49,989 nt of DNA from contig DAHUXN010000009.1 in NCBI GenBank assembly GCA_027307115.1, forward strand, positions 1-49,989. The letters are read 5' to 3'. The position numbers were made by a program, and so were the translations under genes. This document shows, piece after piece, positions 16,800 through 25,821 of the stretch. The DNA is from Acidobacteriota bacterium. GTDB taxonomy: Bacteria > Acidobacteriota > Terriglobia > Acidiferrales > UBA7541. Each line of letters begins with the position of its first letter. The stretch's first letter is position 1. Under the pieces are notes generated by a model. The model did not search any database, had not been told where the DNA came from, and saw only the letters and a list, made by a program, of their open reading frames with translations.

Positions 16800-16964
16800 A
16801 TGCAACCTACTGATATCGTGAGGCTTATCTGGAAACAGTTCTCCGAGAATTATAGACACTACCAACGGCTGCGGTGTGAGATTGAGCGAATGCGAATTGA
16901 GAAACAAAAAGCTAGAAGGGCCGTTCAAGAATCTTTGGATCGAATAAAACTAGCGACGCGGTAG
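16800..16964 (+). CDS. Possible small basic coiled-coil protein, 54 residues
   Basis: Divergent from the 194-residue gene. An AAAGG sits about six bases before the ATG at 16800 (an ATG at 16794 is also in frame). The product is helical and charged (CEIERMRIEKQKARRAVQESLDRIKLATR), with W and Y residues near the start. Codon use is AT-richer than the neighbourhood, like the 194-residue gene. No family is recognised, and a short frame of this size could be chance. Downstream to 17074 I see nothing else. Confidence 0.4.
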   Translation: MQPTDIVRLIWKQFSENYRHYQRLRCEIERMRIEKQKARRAVQESLDRIKLATR

Positions 16965-17074
16965 GATTTCTTGTGCAGAAGTGAGGCTTGTTGCGCAAGG
17001 AACGCTGAATGTGCAAAGCCTTCACGCGTAGTTGGCGGCGAGTATCAGTTTGGACGAGTTCCACCTCCGTTCGG

Positions 17075-19846
17075 CTACTCCTCGAATTTGTGGCTTGGCG
17101 TAGCCTGCTTTTCGTTCTGCAACTCGATCACATCCGGGCCCGTTTCCGAGGAGCCGAGCAGCCAGCGGCAGAAATAATTGACGCGCATCCAGAAAACGTA
17201 TTCGGCATCGGGCATGTAGCTATGGCGCATTCCCGGAAGCACGAACATGTCGAAGCGCTTGTCAGCTTTGATCAGCGCCTCGGCAAGCCGCATGGTGTTC
17301 GCCATGCTCACGTTGTTGTCCATGTCGCCGGTCGTCAACATCAAATGTCCTTTTAGATTTTTCGCCAGCTCGGAATTTTTCTCGATGTTGTATAGAAACT
17401 TCACCGTGCCATTTTTTTCGTCGACTTCCTTCACGCCGTGATACTTCTCGCTCCAATACTTATTGTAGACATTGTTTTCGTGATTGCCTGACTCCGACCA
17501 TCCTACCTTGAAGAAATTGGGGTACTGAAGCAGCGCTGCCGCTGTCATGAATCCGCCGCCGGAGTGGCCCCAGATGCCCACGCGATGGATATCGATATAA
17601 GGATGGATGGCGGCCAATTCCTCTGCCGCGGCTTTTTTGTCCGCCAGACCGTAATCACGCAGGTTGCCATAGCCATAAGTGTCGTACCATTTATCGCGCT
17701 GCGGGCTCCCACCGCGATTGCCCACTTCGATGACGATGAAGCCGAGTTGCGCGAGCGCAAAACTCTGATTTTTCGGCGAAAACGATTTCGTGACGCTTTC
17801 CGTCTGCGGACCCGGGTAGACATATTCAATCAGCGGATATTTTCGCGATGGATCGAAATCAAACGGCTTGTACATCACGCCGTAAAGATCCGTCACGCCA
17901 TCGGCGGCCTTGACGTGAAATGTCTCCGGATACTTGAATCCCGCTTCGAGCAGACGCTTGACGTCCGTGGTCTCGAGAGTCTCCAGCGTCGTTCCTTGAT
18001 CGTCGAGTAAGACTGATTTTGGCGCGGTATCGACGCGTGAGAAAGTGTCGATGAAATACTTCCCGGAGTCGGCTGCGCTGATCGAGTTGTCAAAATTGCC
18101 CGGATCGAGCAGCTTCAGCCCCGAGCCATCCAAGTTCACGCGGTAGATATGCACGTAATACGGATCTTCACCGGATTCGTGGCCCGTCGCTGTAAAGTAC
18201 ATGGCGCTCGTCTTCGGATCGATTGACAGAATCTGGTCGGCCATGTATTCGCCCGACGTGATCTGGTTTTTCAGATGGCCGTCGCCGTCGTAAAGATAAT
18301 AGTGGCCCCAGCCGTCGCGCTCTGACCACCAGATCAGCTCCTTGCCGTTATCAACTTGCCGCAACGGCTTGTCGTCGAGGTACACGTTCGAGCGTTCTTC
18401 AATCAGCGTTTTCACGGCGCCTGTGTTTGTATCCGCCAGGCAAACGTCGATGCGATGTAGGTCTCGGCTGGAACGCAGAAAATAAAGTTTGTCGGACGTA
18501 TCGGCGAGCCACTGGCCCGTCAGGAAGCCGCCAAACCCCCCAAACAATCGTTTTTGCCCCTCGGTTTGCTGCATCTCGTGTTCGCGGTCGCGTGCAAGGA
18601 TGCGGTCGGTGGCAATCGCGAGCGTCTGATCCTTGAACGCCGCCGTTTGGATTACTTTGTGCTCCTTGGTGGCAACGTCGAAAACCTGCAATTCAAACTG
18701 CGGCACGTTGGCGTCGCCGGCCATTGCGTAGCTATAGGTTTCGAGTATCGGGCGCGGATTCGCCAGTGTGTGGATCACCCACAAATCCGCGACTTTTCTC
18801 TCGTCGGCGCGCACCAGGGCAAATTTCTTCGAGTCCTTCGACCAATAGATCGGAATCGGCACCGTCCGCGGTCCAGCCTGATTCGTATCGTCCTTTTGAA
18901 ATTTCTTGAGCTCTTTTTGGTCCTCGTCCACCAGCACGCGTGCATAGCTGTATTTCTCCACTCCGTCGGTGGTGAGCTGCGTCTCCACGATGCTCTTGTC
19001 GCCGGGCTTCTTCTGGGCTTTTGCGTAATTGTCAGCGTCCATCATGTAGAGATTGTACCCGCGCGCGAAAACGATCGTCTTGCCATCCGGCGAAACCGAT
19101 GCCCACATGGGCTTTTCGAGCGGCGCTTCCATGGCGTCGAGGCGCGTCACTTTTCCTGTTGCCAGATCCAGCTCGAAATAGATCTTGCGCGTCGGCTCTT
19201 TGGCTTCGCTTCCTTCGGCATTTTCTTCGCCTTCCTGCTCGTTTTTGCGCTGCCCCATTTGCTGCTGTCCTTGCTGCTGTTTACCCTCCTGGATGTTTTC
19301 CTCTTCGTCCGTCTGGGCCTTCTTTGTTTCGTTCGGTATCACCGAGTCCTTGCGAACCTCCACGTCGAACTGCAGCGCCGTATCTTGCTTGACCAGGCGC
19401 AGCGCTTTGATCGGCAAATGCTGCGCGTCATAGGGATAATTCGTCAGCATGGAGAGCTGCGCGGCTACCTTGGCATTATCAAATAGCGGCGTCTTCGTTC
19501 TGCGCAACGGATCGACAACCCAATAGCGCGTGCCTGCGGGAGTTTCGTAGCTGTACCAGAAACGGTCGGAAAGTTCGAACCAGTGCGGCGTCACCTCCGT
19601 ATCGAAGACAAGCGTGCCCATGTTGGAGGGAACGAAGCGCGCGGCTAGCTGGTAATTCGGCCGGACAACTCGCGGTTCTGGCGCGCCCCGCATCCCTTGG
19701 CGGGTCTCCGGTCCCTGTTCCACCGACTCGCGCTGGTTTTGCGCCAGCGCCTTTACGCCCAACGCGCTGGAGAGCCATAGCACGACGCATGCACTCGTCC
19801 AGAAGATATGGGTGTTCACCGCGGATTTACGCGCAGCACACTTCAT
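17075..19846 (-). CDS. Prolyl oligopeptidase family (S9) dipeptidyl peptidase IV-like protein
   Basis: 923 residues with signal peptide (FWTSACVVLWLSSALGVKALAQ) and a strong GGGGAGGGG leader before the ATG. The N-terminal two thirds form a DPP-IV-type beta propeller (YWSKDSKKFALVRADERK; WWSERDGWGHYYLYDG). A low-complexity Q/E/G-rich insert sits near residues 185-215. The C-terminal alpha/beta hydrolase carries the nucleophile Ser in GIWGHSGGGFMTAAAL, the catalytic Asp in TGDMDNNVS and His in MRHSYMPD. DPP-IV-like enzymes release dipeptides from N-termini, usually after proline, in the periplasm. Together with the tricorn-like protease and M20 peptidase it suggests peptide scavenging. It stands alone; the 297 bp upstream (19847-20143) show no gene. 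Confidence 0.92.
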   Translation of the reverse strand: MKCAARKSAVNTHIFWTSACVVLWLSSALGVKALAQNQRESVEQGPETRQGMRGAPEPRVVRPNYQLAARFVPSNMGTLVFDTEVTPHWFELSDRFWYSYETPAGTRYWVVDPLRRTKTPLFDNAKVAAQLSMLTNYPYDAQHLPIKALRLVKQDTALQFDVEVRKDSVIPNETKKAQTDEEENIQEGKQQQGQQQMGQRKNEQEGEENAEGSEAKEPTRKIYFELDLATGKVTRLDAMEAPLEKPMWASVSPDGKTIVFARGYNLYMMDADNYAKAQKKPGDKSIVETQLTTDGVEKYSYARVLVDEDQKELKKFQKDDTNQAGPRTVPIPIYWSKDSKKFALVRADERKVADLWVIHTLANPRPILETYSYAMAGDANVPQFELQVFDVATKEHKVIQTAAFKDQTLAIATDRILARDREHEMQQTEGQKRLFGGFGGFLTGQWLADTSDKLYFLRSSRDLHRIDVCLADTNTGAVKTLIEERSNVYLDDKPLRQVDNGKELIWWSERDGWGHYYLYDGDGHLKNQITSGEYMADQILSIDPKTSAMYFTATGHESGEDPYYVHIYRVNLDGSGLKLLDPGNFDNSISAADSGKYFIDTFSRVDTAPKSVLLDDQGTTLETLETTDVKRLLEAGFKYPETFHVKAADGVTDLYGVMYKPFDFDPSRKYPLIEYVYPGPQTESVTKSFSPKNQSFALAQLGFIVIEVGNRGGSPQRDKWYDTYGYGNLRDYGLADKKAAAEELAAIHPYIDIHRVGIWGHSGGGFMTAAALLQYPNFFKVGWSESGNHENNVYNKYWSEKYHGVKEVDEKNGTVKFLYNIEKNSELAKNLKGHLMLTTGDMDNNVSMANTMRLAEALIKADKRFDMFVLPGMRHSYMPDAEYVFWMRVNYFCRWLLGSSETGPDVIELQNEKQATPSHKFEE

Positions 19847-20143
19847 ATAAATTTCCCCTCCCCGTTAGTAAATGGCGGGATCTGGTTTCAGCAACTCATT
19901 CGTTCTGAGCCGCGCATCATAATCCAAATTGCGCAGAAATGTAGCTTTTTGCAACCGCAGAGGCCCCGCTCATGCCTATCTAATCAAAGGCTTGTGGCGA
20001 GGATAGTGACGCATCTCGTGCGGCAGCCGTTTCAGAGGTGGATGCCCTGCTAATGGTTCGATGGCGGGAATTTTGCGCGGAGAGTTAGACCTTTGCCGCC
20101 AGCCGCGGGCAAATCCTGAAGGACACGATGGCAAGCGTGCGTT

Positions 20144-20878
20144 TTATTCGCGATAGATGAACTCCAGTTCGATCCCCGCGACCGCGATCACATCTCCGGC
20201 AGAAAGTTTCGTCGGATGGATCACCGGCTGGCCATTTATCGTCGGTACTTTGTCCGCGCCGCCGATATAGTAGGAATTATCGTCGCGGCGATTGATTTGC
20301 GCGGCGGCTTTTGGAGCGAACCAAGACTTGAGCTTCACGGTGGCCAGCGCTGATTTGCCAATTACAGTTAATTTGTTGCTCAGCGTGTATTCGGTTTGGT
20401 CCGTCTTGCCTTTGCGAACCACCAGCGTGGCAACTTTAACGCGCGAGGGAGCGACCTGCGCGCTTTCCCCCGCGCCCGCGACTTTCTGCAGGAAGTCCCG
20501 GCGCTCTTTTGTATCCAGCATCACTGTCTCGTTGATTTTTGGCGCGGCTTTGCCGGCATTGCCGTTCGTCGGGAACGGATTCGTCACTTCGCGCGAATCA
20601 GAAATCAATATCGAATGCTTGCCGATCACCACGGAATCGCCCGGCTTCAGCGACACCATTTTCACGCGCTGCCCGTTCACAAACGTGCCATTCATGCTGC
20701 CGAAGTCCTCCAGCATCAGCCGCCCCTCTTCGTTGAAAACGCGGGCGTGATAATGCGAGACGGCGGGATTGTCAATGACCAGGCCGTTATCCGGCGAGCG
20801 GCCGATGCTCACTTCCTTCGCTCCCATGGCCACTTCCGTCAGGATCGCATTTTCGAATTTCAGAACTAGCTTCGACAT
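20144..20878 (-). CDS. FHA-domain phosphothreonine-binding protein (two FHA-like domains)
   Basis: 244 residues from the ATG at 20878, preceded by GAAGGAGAA; an earlier in-frame start at 20923 would overlap the PP2C gene. The first FHA domain spans residues ~5-95 with all landmarks: IGRSPDNGLVI, SHYHARV, LEDFGSMNGTFVNGQRV. A linker of ~60 residues follows. A second, more diverged FHA-like domain (~145-244) has VIGKSALATV and IGGADKVPTINGQPV but lacks the classical GRS and SxxH residues, so it may not bind phosphopeptide. It forms a cassette with the PP2C phosphatase and the Ser/Thr kinase just upstream on the same strand, and is a plausible kinase substrate or reader. Confidence 0.9.
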   Translation of the reverse strand: MSKLVLKFENAILTEVAMGAKEVSIGRSPDNGLVIDNPAVSHYHARVFNEEGRLMLEDFGSMNGTFVNGQRVKMVSLKPGDSVVIGKHSILISDSREVTNPFPTNGNAGKAAPKINETVMLDTKERRDFLQKVAGAGESAQVAPSRVKVATLVVRKGKTDQTEYTLSNKLTVIGKSALATVKLKSWFAPKAAAQINRRDDNSYYIGGADKVPTINGQPVIHPTKLSAGDVIAVAGIELEFIYRE

Positions 20879-20904
20879 TTTATTTTCTCCTTCGCCTAAC
20901 AATC

Positions 20905-21732
20905 TCAGGAGCCCTTGAACCACCGCCCGATTTTTGCCATCGCGCCCGCAAACTTTGGTGCGTGACGCAATACGATGACCGTGATGTTGTCGCCCCCGCC
21001 CGCATGGTTCGCCAATTCAACTAAACGGCTCGCGGCTTCCTGCGCTTCATCTGCGTCGCACAAGGCCGCTGCGATTTGCTCGTCGGAGAGTTCGTGCGTC
21101 AGTCCGTCGGAACAGAGCAGCACGGAGTCACCCTCCATCAGCAACTCTTCGCTGATTTCGACTTCGACATCCGCCTCGATGCCGAGCGCGCGAAGCAGCA
21201 CGTTTTGCAGCTTGCTCTGCGACGCTTCTTCTGCGGTCATCAAGCCGTGACGCACCTGCTCGGCGATGAACGAATGATCTTGCGTAAGCTGCTCGAGTTC
21301 ACCGTTGCGCAGGCGATACGCGCGGCTGTCTCCCACGTGTGCGACGATCACGCGCTCATCCGTGAACAGCGCAGCCACAACGGTCGCGCCCATTCCTGTC
21401 TGCGCTTCGTTCTGTTGCGCTGCCCGATGCACGGCGCGATTCGCCAGCCGGACGGCGCTTGCGAGACGACTCGCTGCTTCCGAGGCCCCGTCGATTCGCT
21501 CGCCAGCTAGTGGCAACGCGGGATTTGCTTCCGCTTCGCGGCAGTGCGCTACGATCGTTTCCGCCGCAAGCCGGCTGGCCACTTCGCCGGACGCCTGCCC
21601 ACCCATTCCGTCGCAGAGGACGAATAAATTCAGCTCTGGCGCCAGACGAAAACTGTCCTCGTTGTTTTCGCGGACGCGCCCCGTGTCGCTTCTCGTGCCG
21701 AATTCCATTTCCATCGCTGCCTGCGAAACCAT
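20905..21732 (-). CDS. PP2C-family Ser/Thr protein phosphatase
   Basis: 275 residues (start ambiguous: ATG at 21732, or ATGs at 21714 and 21708; none has a strong ribosome binding site). All PP2C metal-site motifs are present: RSDTGRVRENNEDSF, VLCDGMGGQASGEVAS, VAHVGDSRAYRL, LCSDGLTHELSD and GGGDNITVIVLR. It resembles Stp/PrpC phosphatases that reverse Hanks-type kinase phosphorylation in the cytoplasm. It is placed between the kinase (57 bp upstream) and the FHA gene (26 bp downstream), all on one strand, so the three probably form an operon. Confidence 0.94.
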   Translation of the reverse strand: MVSQAAMEMEFGTRSDTGRVRENNEDSFRLAPELNLFVLCDGMGGQASGEVASRLAAETIVAHCREAEANPALPLAGERIDGASEAASRLASAVRLANRAVHRAAQQNEAQTGMGATVVAALFTDERVIVAHVGDSRAYRLRNGELEQLTQDHSFIAEQVRHGLMTAEEASQSKLQNVLLRALGIEADVEVEISEELLMEGDSVLLCSDGLTHELSDEQIAAALCDADEAQEAASRLVELANHAGGGDNITVIVLRHAPKFAGAMAKIGRWFKGS

Positions 21733-21789
21733 ATAGGAGCTTTTGCGTCCTCTAATTTATCCGGTGAGTTTTTTCGCCCGCTACGCCAC

Positions 21790-23481
21790 TCACCTGGGCT
21801 GGTTCTGTTTCTGGTATTGGCCTGGTGGCCTGACTTCGCGAACATTCGAAAAACCCTGTTCTTGAAGCCGCTGCACAATATCTTGCGCGCGTGTCGGCGC
21901 AAATGGGCCCGTAAACACAACGAAAAACTGCTGGTGATTTTGTGGATTTCGCCGCGGCATCACAACCGTTGGCAAACCGTTGTCTTCGATTCGTTTCGCC
22001 GCCGCCTGCGCGCGATCTTCGCGTTCAAACCGTCCGATCCATAGATACACGGGTGCGCTCGCGCCGGGGCGGTTCAGCCGGGATGCTTTCTTGCCAAATT
22101 CCACGTGCGGGAAAACAACAGGCACGGAAGGCTGCGCATTCGCGGACGCTGATGCTTTCGCGCGGTGAGGCGCCGCCGCCCGTGTGTCTGTGCCGGTCGT
22201 TCCGCCAGGTCTCGTGTTTGCCGTCGGCGTCGGAGACGCAGAACCTGGCACAGCCGGCGCTGACATTTGGGCAGGCAGTGATGGCGGCGCAATCAAATTT
22301 GCCGATTTCATCTTTGCTAGGGCATTCAATCCCGCGAGCGTCGCAAAAACCGCGAGCGCGCCCAATAGCAGCCACACAATGGGAGAGGTTCGCTTCGATT
22401 TCGGCACGGCGGGAAGCAAAGTCGCAGGAACCACGACTGTCGCGTCAGTCGAGCGCGACGTTCGCAAACTTGCCGCTGCGCTCGGTGCCAACGCAGCCGT
22501 TGGATATCCCGTGCCCGTCGGCGAACGCAGTGCCGTTTGAAGTTCCGCCGCGGATTGATACCGTCTGGCTGGATCCTTCTGCAGGCACTTCAAGATCGCG
22601 CGTTCGATGAAGACGGGAATCGCGGGATCGATTTCGTGCGGCGCCACGGGCTCCTCGCGCATCTGCTTCAGGGCCACGGCTACGGGCGTGTCGGCGTGGA
22701 ACGTTTGCGCGCCGGTGAACATTTCGTACAGCATCAGCCCCAGCGAATAAATATCCGTGCGGTAATCGACCGGCTTCCCGGCCACTTGTTCTGGAGCCAT
22801 GTACGCGGGCGTGCCGACCATCGCGCCGGTCAGGTGCGTTGCTGCTTCCATGGAGCGCGCAATGCCAAAGTCCATGATTTTCAGATTGCCCTGCGCATCA
22901 ATCATCACGTTTTCGGGCTTCAGATCGCGGTGAACGATCCCTTGTGCGTGCGCTTCCTTCAACCCCGAACAAATTTGCAACGCCAGGTCGATTCCCTTGC
23001 GCAACGGCAGCCCGCCGAATCGATTCAGCACGGAACGCAGGCTCTCGCCCTCTACATATTCCATCGAGGTGTAAGCAATTCCGCCGATGCGGTTGAAGTC
23101 GTACACGCGGCAAACATTCTTGTGCGTGATTTTGCGCGCGAAGAGCAGCTCGTTCTTGAAGCGCTCCATCATGCCCTGGTCCGAAGCGATTTCCGGTTTG
23201 ATCAGTTTCAACGCGACGGTCTCGCCCGTTTCGCGGTCGCGCGCTTTGTAGACGTTGCCCATGTTCCCGTGGCCTGCTTCGCTGAGAATGTCGTAGCGCT
23301 GCGAAAGCGCGGAAAGGCTCGCCGTCGTCAGAGTCGGGCTGGTGAGGAGCCTAGACGGTTCCACGGCGTGGGTGACACTATCCGGCAGGTCGCTTACGAG
23401 CACCGTTTTCAGTGTCTCTTGCGAGCCGTTGCTCCCGCGCGCAGGCGGAACTTTAGTGGCCGTTTTGTCGGGCTGGTCCAT
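21790..23481 (-). CDS. Membrane Ser/Thr protein kinase (Hanks type) with C-terminal SPOR domain
   Basis: 563 residues from the ATG at 23481 after AGGGAAA. The kinase domain (~60-320) is complete: glycine loop GHGNMGNVYKA, Lys in VALKLIKPE, catalytic HRDLKPENV, DFG in IMDFGIARS, activation loop ending GTPAYMAPEQ. A single membrane helix (IVWLLLGALAVFATLAGL, ~375-395) is followed by a Pro/Ala/Thr linker and a SPOR-like domain (VYLWIGRFEREDRAQAAAKRI; QFFVVFTGPF; VQRLQEQGFSNVREV). SPOR domains bind denuded peptidoglycan, so the kinase may sense septal or remodelled cell wall; this is inference. PASTA repeats, the usual wall sensors, are absent. First gene of the kinase-phosphatase-FHA cassette. 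Confidence 0.92.
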   Translation of the reverse strand: MDQPDKTATKVPPARGSNGSQETLKTVLVSDLPDSVTHAVEPSRLLTSPTLTTASLSALSQRYDILSEAGHGNMGNVYKARDRETGETVALKLIKPEIASDQGMMERFKNELLFARKITHKNVCRVYDFNRIGGIAYTSMEYVEGESLRSVLNRFGGLPLRKGIDLALQICSGLKEAHAQGIVHRDLKPENVMIDAQGNLKIMDFGIARSMEAATHLTGAMVGTPAYMAPEQVAGKPVDYRTDIYSLGLMLYEMFTGAQTFHADTPVAVALKQMREEPVAPHEIDPAIPVFIERAILKCLQKDPARRYQSAAELQTALRSPTGTGYPTAALAPSAAASLRTSRSTDATVVVPATLLPAVPKSKRTSPIVWLLLGALAVFATLAGLNALAKMKSANLIAPPSLPAQMSAPAVPGSASPTPTANTRPGGTTGTDTRAAAPHRAKASASANAQPSVPVVFPHVEFGKKASRLNRPGASAPVYLWIGRFEREDRAQAAAKRIEDNGLPTVVMPRRNPQNHQQFFVVFTGPFAPTRAQDIVQRLQEQGFSNVREVRPPGQYQKQNQPR

Positions 23482-23633
23482 AGTTTCCCTATCTACGATA
23501 AACACGAAACGGGCGGGTTATCTATGGGTTGCAGAAAACGTGTAGAGAAAGAGTATCTGGTACTAACGTCCTACTGCGCATTCTCAGGCGCAAATCGCCC
23601 CGAAAACCCCCTGCCGCGCCGAAAATGGGACAC

Positions 23634-23648
23634 TGGCATTGCATGCCA
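23634..23648. promoter_or_regulatory. Perfect 15-bp palindrome between divergent genes
   Basis: TGGCAT-TGC-ATGCCA lies in the 286-bp space between the kinase (minus) and the halogenase-like gene (plus). It could be an operator for either gene. No confident -10/-35 pair was found around it. Confidence 0.35.
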
Positions 23649-23767
23649 ACGCGGCCAGGTGCTATGTTGCGAGACAGCCATGAAATGGAACCAGAAAATT
23701 GCCACGATAAGAAGCTTATCTCCTTGGCAGCGCACGGACGTAGTCGAATCGGCAAGGTAGGAGCCCT

Positions 23768-25459
23768 ATGACGACCGACGTGTTGGTTATGGGGGGCGGG
23801 GCGACCGGTCATCTCGCGGCGGCTTACCTGCGCATGCGCTTCCCGGACCTCAAAGTTGCCGTCGTCGAAGGTCCGCACAAGAATCGCCCGATCGTGGGCG
23901 AATCTTTCGTCGAGATCACCATCGATTTTCTTCTCGAACTCGGCCTGGGTTCTTACCTGATCGAAAACCACTTTCCAAAATACGGCCTCACTTATTATTA
24001 CAAGCCGGAGATCGATAATCCCTCCGATCGCACTTATATTGTCGACGAAACTCCGACCGTTCCGCCGCTGCTCTCTTTCCAGGTCAACCGTTTTACCTTC
24101 GATCGCGAGGTGCGCCGGCGCAACGTGGAAAACGGCGTGCAAGTAATCGATTGCACTGTCGGCAGCGTACGTCTTGGCAACGACGGTGCCCTGCACACCG
24201 TCACGGTGCGAGACTCCGCCCAGCAGGAATATCCCATCCAAGTGCGCTGGCTGATCGACGCCACCGGCCGCAACCGCGTGCTCTCGAAATTGTTGCAGCT
24301 TCACGAAAAAGTGAATGAACAAAAGGATGTTTTCTGGTTCCGCCTGATGAATTTCGATCCCGAAATTCTGGGCCGCATCTGCGCTCTTAAGAAGGAAAAT
24401 CGCGCCTTCGTCCCCTACTTCGCCACCCACCATTTCTTCGGAAAGGGCAACTGGATTTGGTGCATTCCCATGCGCTCACCCGAAAATGTGCCGTTCATCA
24501 GCATTGGAATCACGTATCGCAAAGACGTTTATCCGCATGGGCAAGTCCGTACGATGGAGCAGTTCCTCGAGTGCGTAGGGCGCGAGCATGAAATGCTCGT
24601 CGAACTGGCGCGCAGCGGCACGGTTGTCGACACGAATTTCTACGGCTCTTACATGTGGGAATGCCGCCAGCATTATTCACCCGATCGCTGGTACATCATC
24701 GGAGACGCGGGCAACACGGTTGACCCGCTCTACAGTGTCGGCATGGCTCTATCGTCCGTGCAGATCCGCCAGATTGCCGCTGTGATTCAGCGCGAAATCA
24801 ACGGCTACGATACCCGCGAGTTTACGAATGACCTCGACACCGCTATCAGCGCGTTCCATCACAGCCTGACGCGCGATACCACGCGCCTGTACGAATGCAT
24901 GGGAGATGCCTATCAGTGCCATCTGCGCGTTCATTTGATCGTCACGAAGCTTTTTCATCTTGGACTGCCATTGCTGATGAATGACTATCTCTGGGATCCG
25001 CTTGGCGTGAAATTGATCAACCGGTTTGCCAGCATCGAAACACTTGAAGCCGAATCCAAACAGTTCCATGACCTCTTCCGCGAGGTCGCCGCCAATCCCA
25101 GGAATCGCGCACTCGAAAACTTCATCAAGGTGCAGTCGAGCGTCTCGATGAACTACGTGTTCTACGAGTATCACCGCGAGCGCGACATTCCCGCATCGTT
25201 GTCCCGCATGGTATTTGATCTGGCACGTTTGCGCTTCGCGCTTCTTCGAAAGCTAGGATGGCGCGGGTGGTTGCGCTTCGGCCAGCATCTTGAATTGTTG
25301 CGAGACGTATTCCGTTGGCTATTTCTGCTGCCTTTTCGCGGCACGAAGCTGCGCGAAAGCCGGCTTGTGCGCATGCTCTTCCATTCGCGCGCTCCAGCAT
25401 CGGCGCGCAAGGATGCCGCCACAGCTTCTTCGGAAATGGTAAAAAACTTATCCGCGTGA
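23768..25459 (+). CDS. Flavin-dependent halogenase-like FAD oxidoreductase
   Basis: 563 residues, close to tryptophan halogenase size; the ATG at 23768 follows TAGGAG. The N-terminal dinucleotide motif VLVMGGGATGHLAAAYL binds FAD, VGESFVEI matches the GES loop of this family, and the WxWxIP signature of flavin-dependent halogenases appears as NWIWCIPM. A second FAD motif is WYIIGDAGNTVDPLYSVGMAL. The catalytic Lys that binds hypohalous acid would lie near HFPKYGLTYYYK, but I cannot assign it with confidence, so halogenation is not proven. The C-terminus has long helices and an Arg-rich stretch that might touch membrane. No biosynthetic cluster, flavin reductase or halide transporter is adjacent. 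Alternative: a hydroxylase of the same fold. Confidence 0.78.
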   Translation: MTTDVLVMGGGATGHLAAAYLRMRFPDLKVAVVEGPHKNRPIVGESFVEITIDFLLELGLGSYLIENHFPKYGLTYYYKPEIDNPSDRTYIVDETPTVPPLLSFQVNRFTFDREVRRRNVENGVQVIDCTVGSVRLGNDGALHTVTVRDSAQQEYPIQVRWLIDATGRNRVLSKLLQLHEKVNEQKDVFWFRLMNFDPEILGRICALKKENRAFVPYFATHHFFGKGNWIWCIPMRSPENVPFISIGITYRKDVYPHGQVRTMEQFLECVGREHEMLVELARSGTVVDTNFYGSYMWECRQHYSPDRWYIIGDAGNTVDPLYSVGMALSSVQIRQIAAVIQREINGYDTREFTNDLDTAISAFHHSLTRDTTRLYECMGDAYQCHLRVHLIVTKLFHLGLPLLMNDYLWDPLGVKLINRFASIETLEAESKQFHDLFREVAANPRNRALENFIKVQSSVSMNYVFYEYHRERDIPASLSRMVFDLARLRFALLRKLGWRGWLRFGQHLELLRDVFRWLFLLPFRGTKLRESRLVRMLFHSRAPASARKDAATASSEMVKNLSA

Positions 25460-25478
25460 GACGGTTGTTTTGCGAGTT

Positions 25479-25564
25479 GGTGCCCGAAAGAGGACTCGAA
25501 CCTCCACTCCCTTGCGAGAACCAGGTCCTGAACCTGGCGCGTCTGCCAATTCCGCCATTCGGGC
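25479..25564 (-). tRNA. tRNA-Leu (anticodon CAG)
   Basis: A canonical type II tRNA on the minus strand: acceptor GCCCGAA/TTCGGGC, D arm with GGCGGAATTGGCAGACGC, anticodon arm CCAGG-TTCAGGA-CCTGG, long variable arm, T loop TTCGAGT, discriminator A (25482) and encoded CCA (25481-25479). It has the normal 7/5 branch, so it is a useful internal contrast to the 9/3 tRNA. Confidence 0.96.
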
Positions 25565-25591
25565 ACAGCGAGCGGTGAACCGGAGTAATTC

Positions 25592-25620
25592 ATTGTGCCG
25601 CCCGTAGGAGCCTTTGTCAA
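25592..25620 (-). promoter_or_regulatory. Promoter of tRNA-Leu(CAG)
   Basis: Minus-strand -35 TTGACA (25620-25615), 17-nt spacer, -10 CACAAT (25597-25592). The start would be about 20 nt before the mature tRNA 5' end. Confidence 0.55.
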
Positions 25621-25740
25621 CGCAACGCGCCAAGCGCTGGCGGCCGCGCCTGCAAAATCGAGCTCGCTTCGGTCCATTACTAACTAATAAATAGTGTACT
25701 GGCTCGCCACTACCAAAAGCTCTCCTCGCGACGGTCTTGG

Positions 25741-25749
25741 TGCTATAAT
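25741..25749 (+). promoter_or_regulatory. Extended -10 promoter for the small membrane protein
   Basis: TGCTATAAT is a perfect extended -10 (TGn plus TATAAT). No good -35 is visible. It would give a leader of about 65 nt, containing a small GGCCC-GTT-GGGCC hairpin, before the gene at 25822. Confidence 0.55.
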
Positions 25750-25821
25750 CCTGCCAAGTTAGGGCCCGTTGGGCCGACGCTGTTGGGTGAACTGCTGGCC
25801 TTTCGGGTTGGGAGGGCAGCT

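Noticed and set aside
15309-17074. Integrated mobile element at a tRNA gene
   Set aside because: Composition shifts, but no integrase, transposase or direct repeat of a tRNA end was seen.
23634-23670. A sigma54 promoter near the halogenase-like gene
   Set aside because: GG and GC pairs are present but the 10-nt spacing is not met.
22537-23760. A 407-codon open frame antisense to the kinase gene
   Set aside because: It has no recognisable domain and covers the strongly conserved kinase on the other strand; high-GC codon bias creates such frames.
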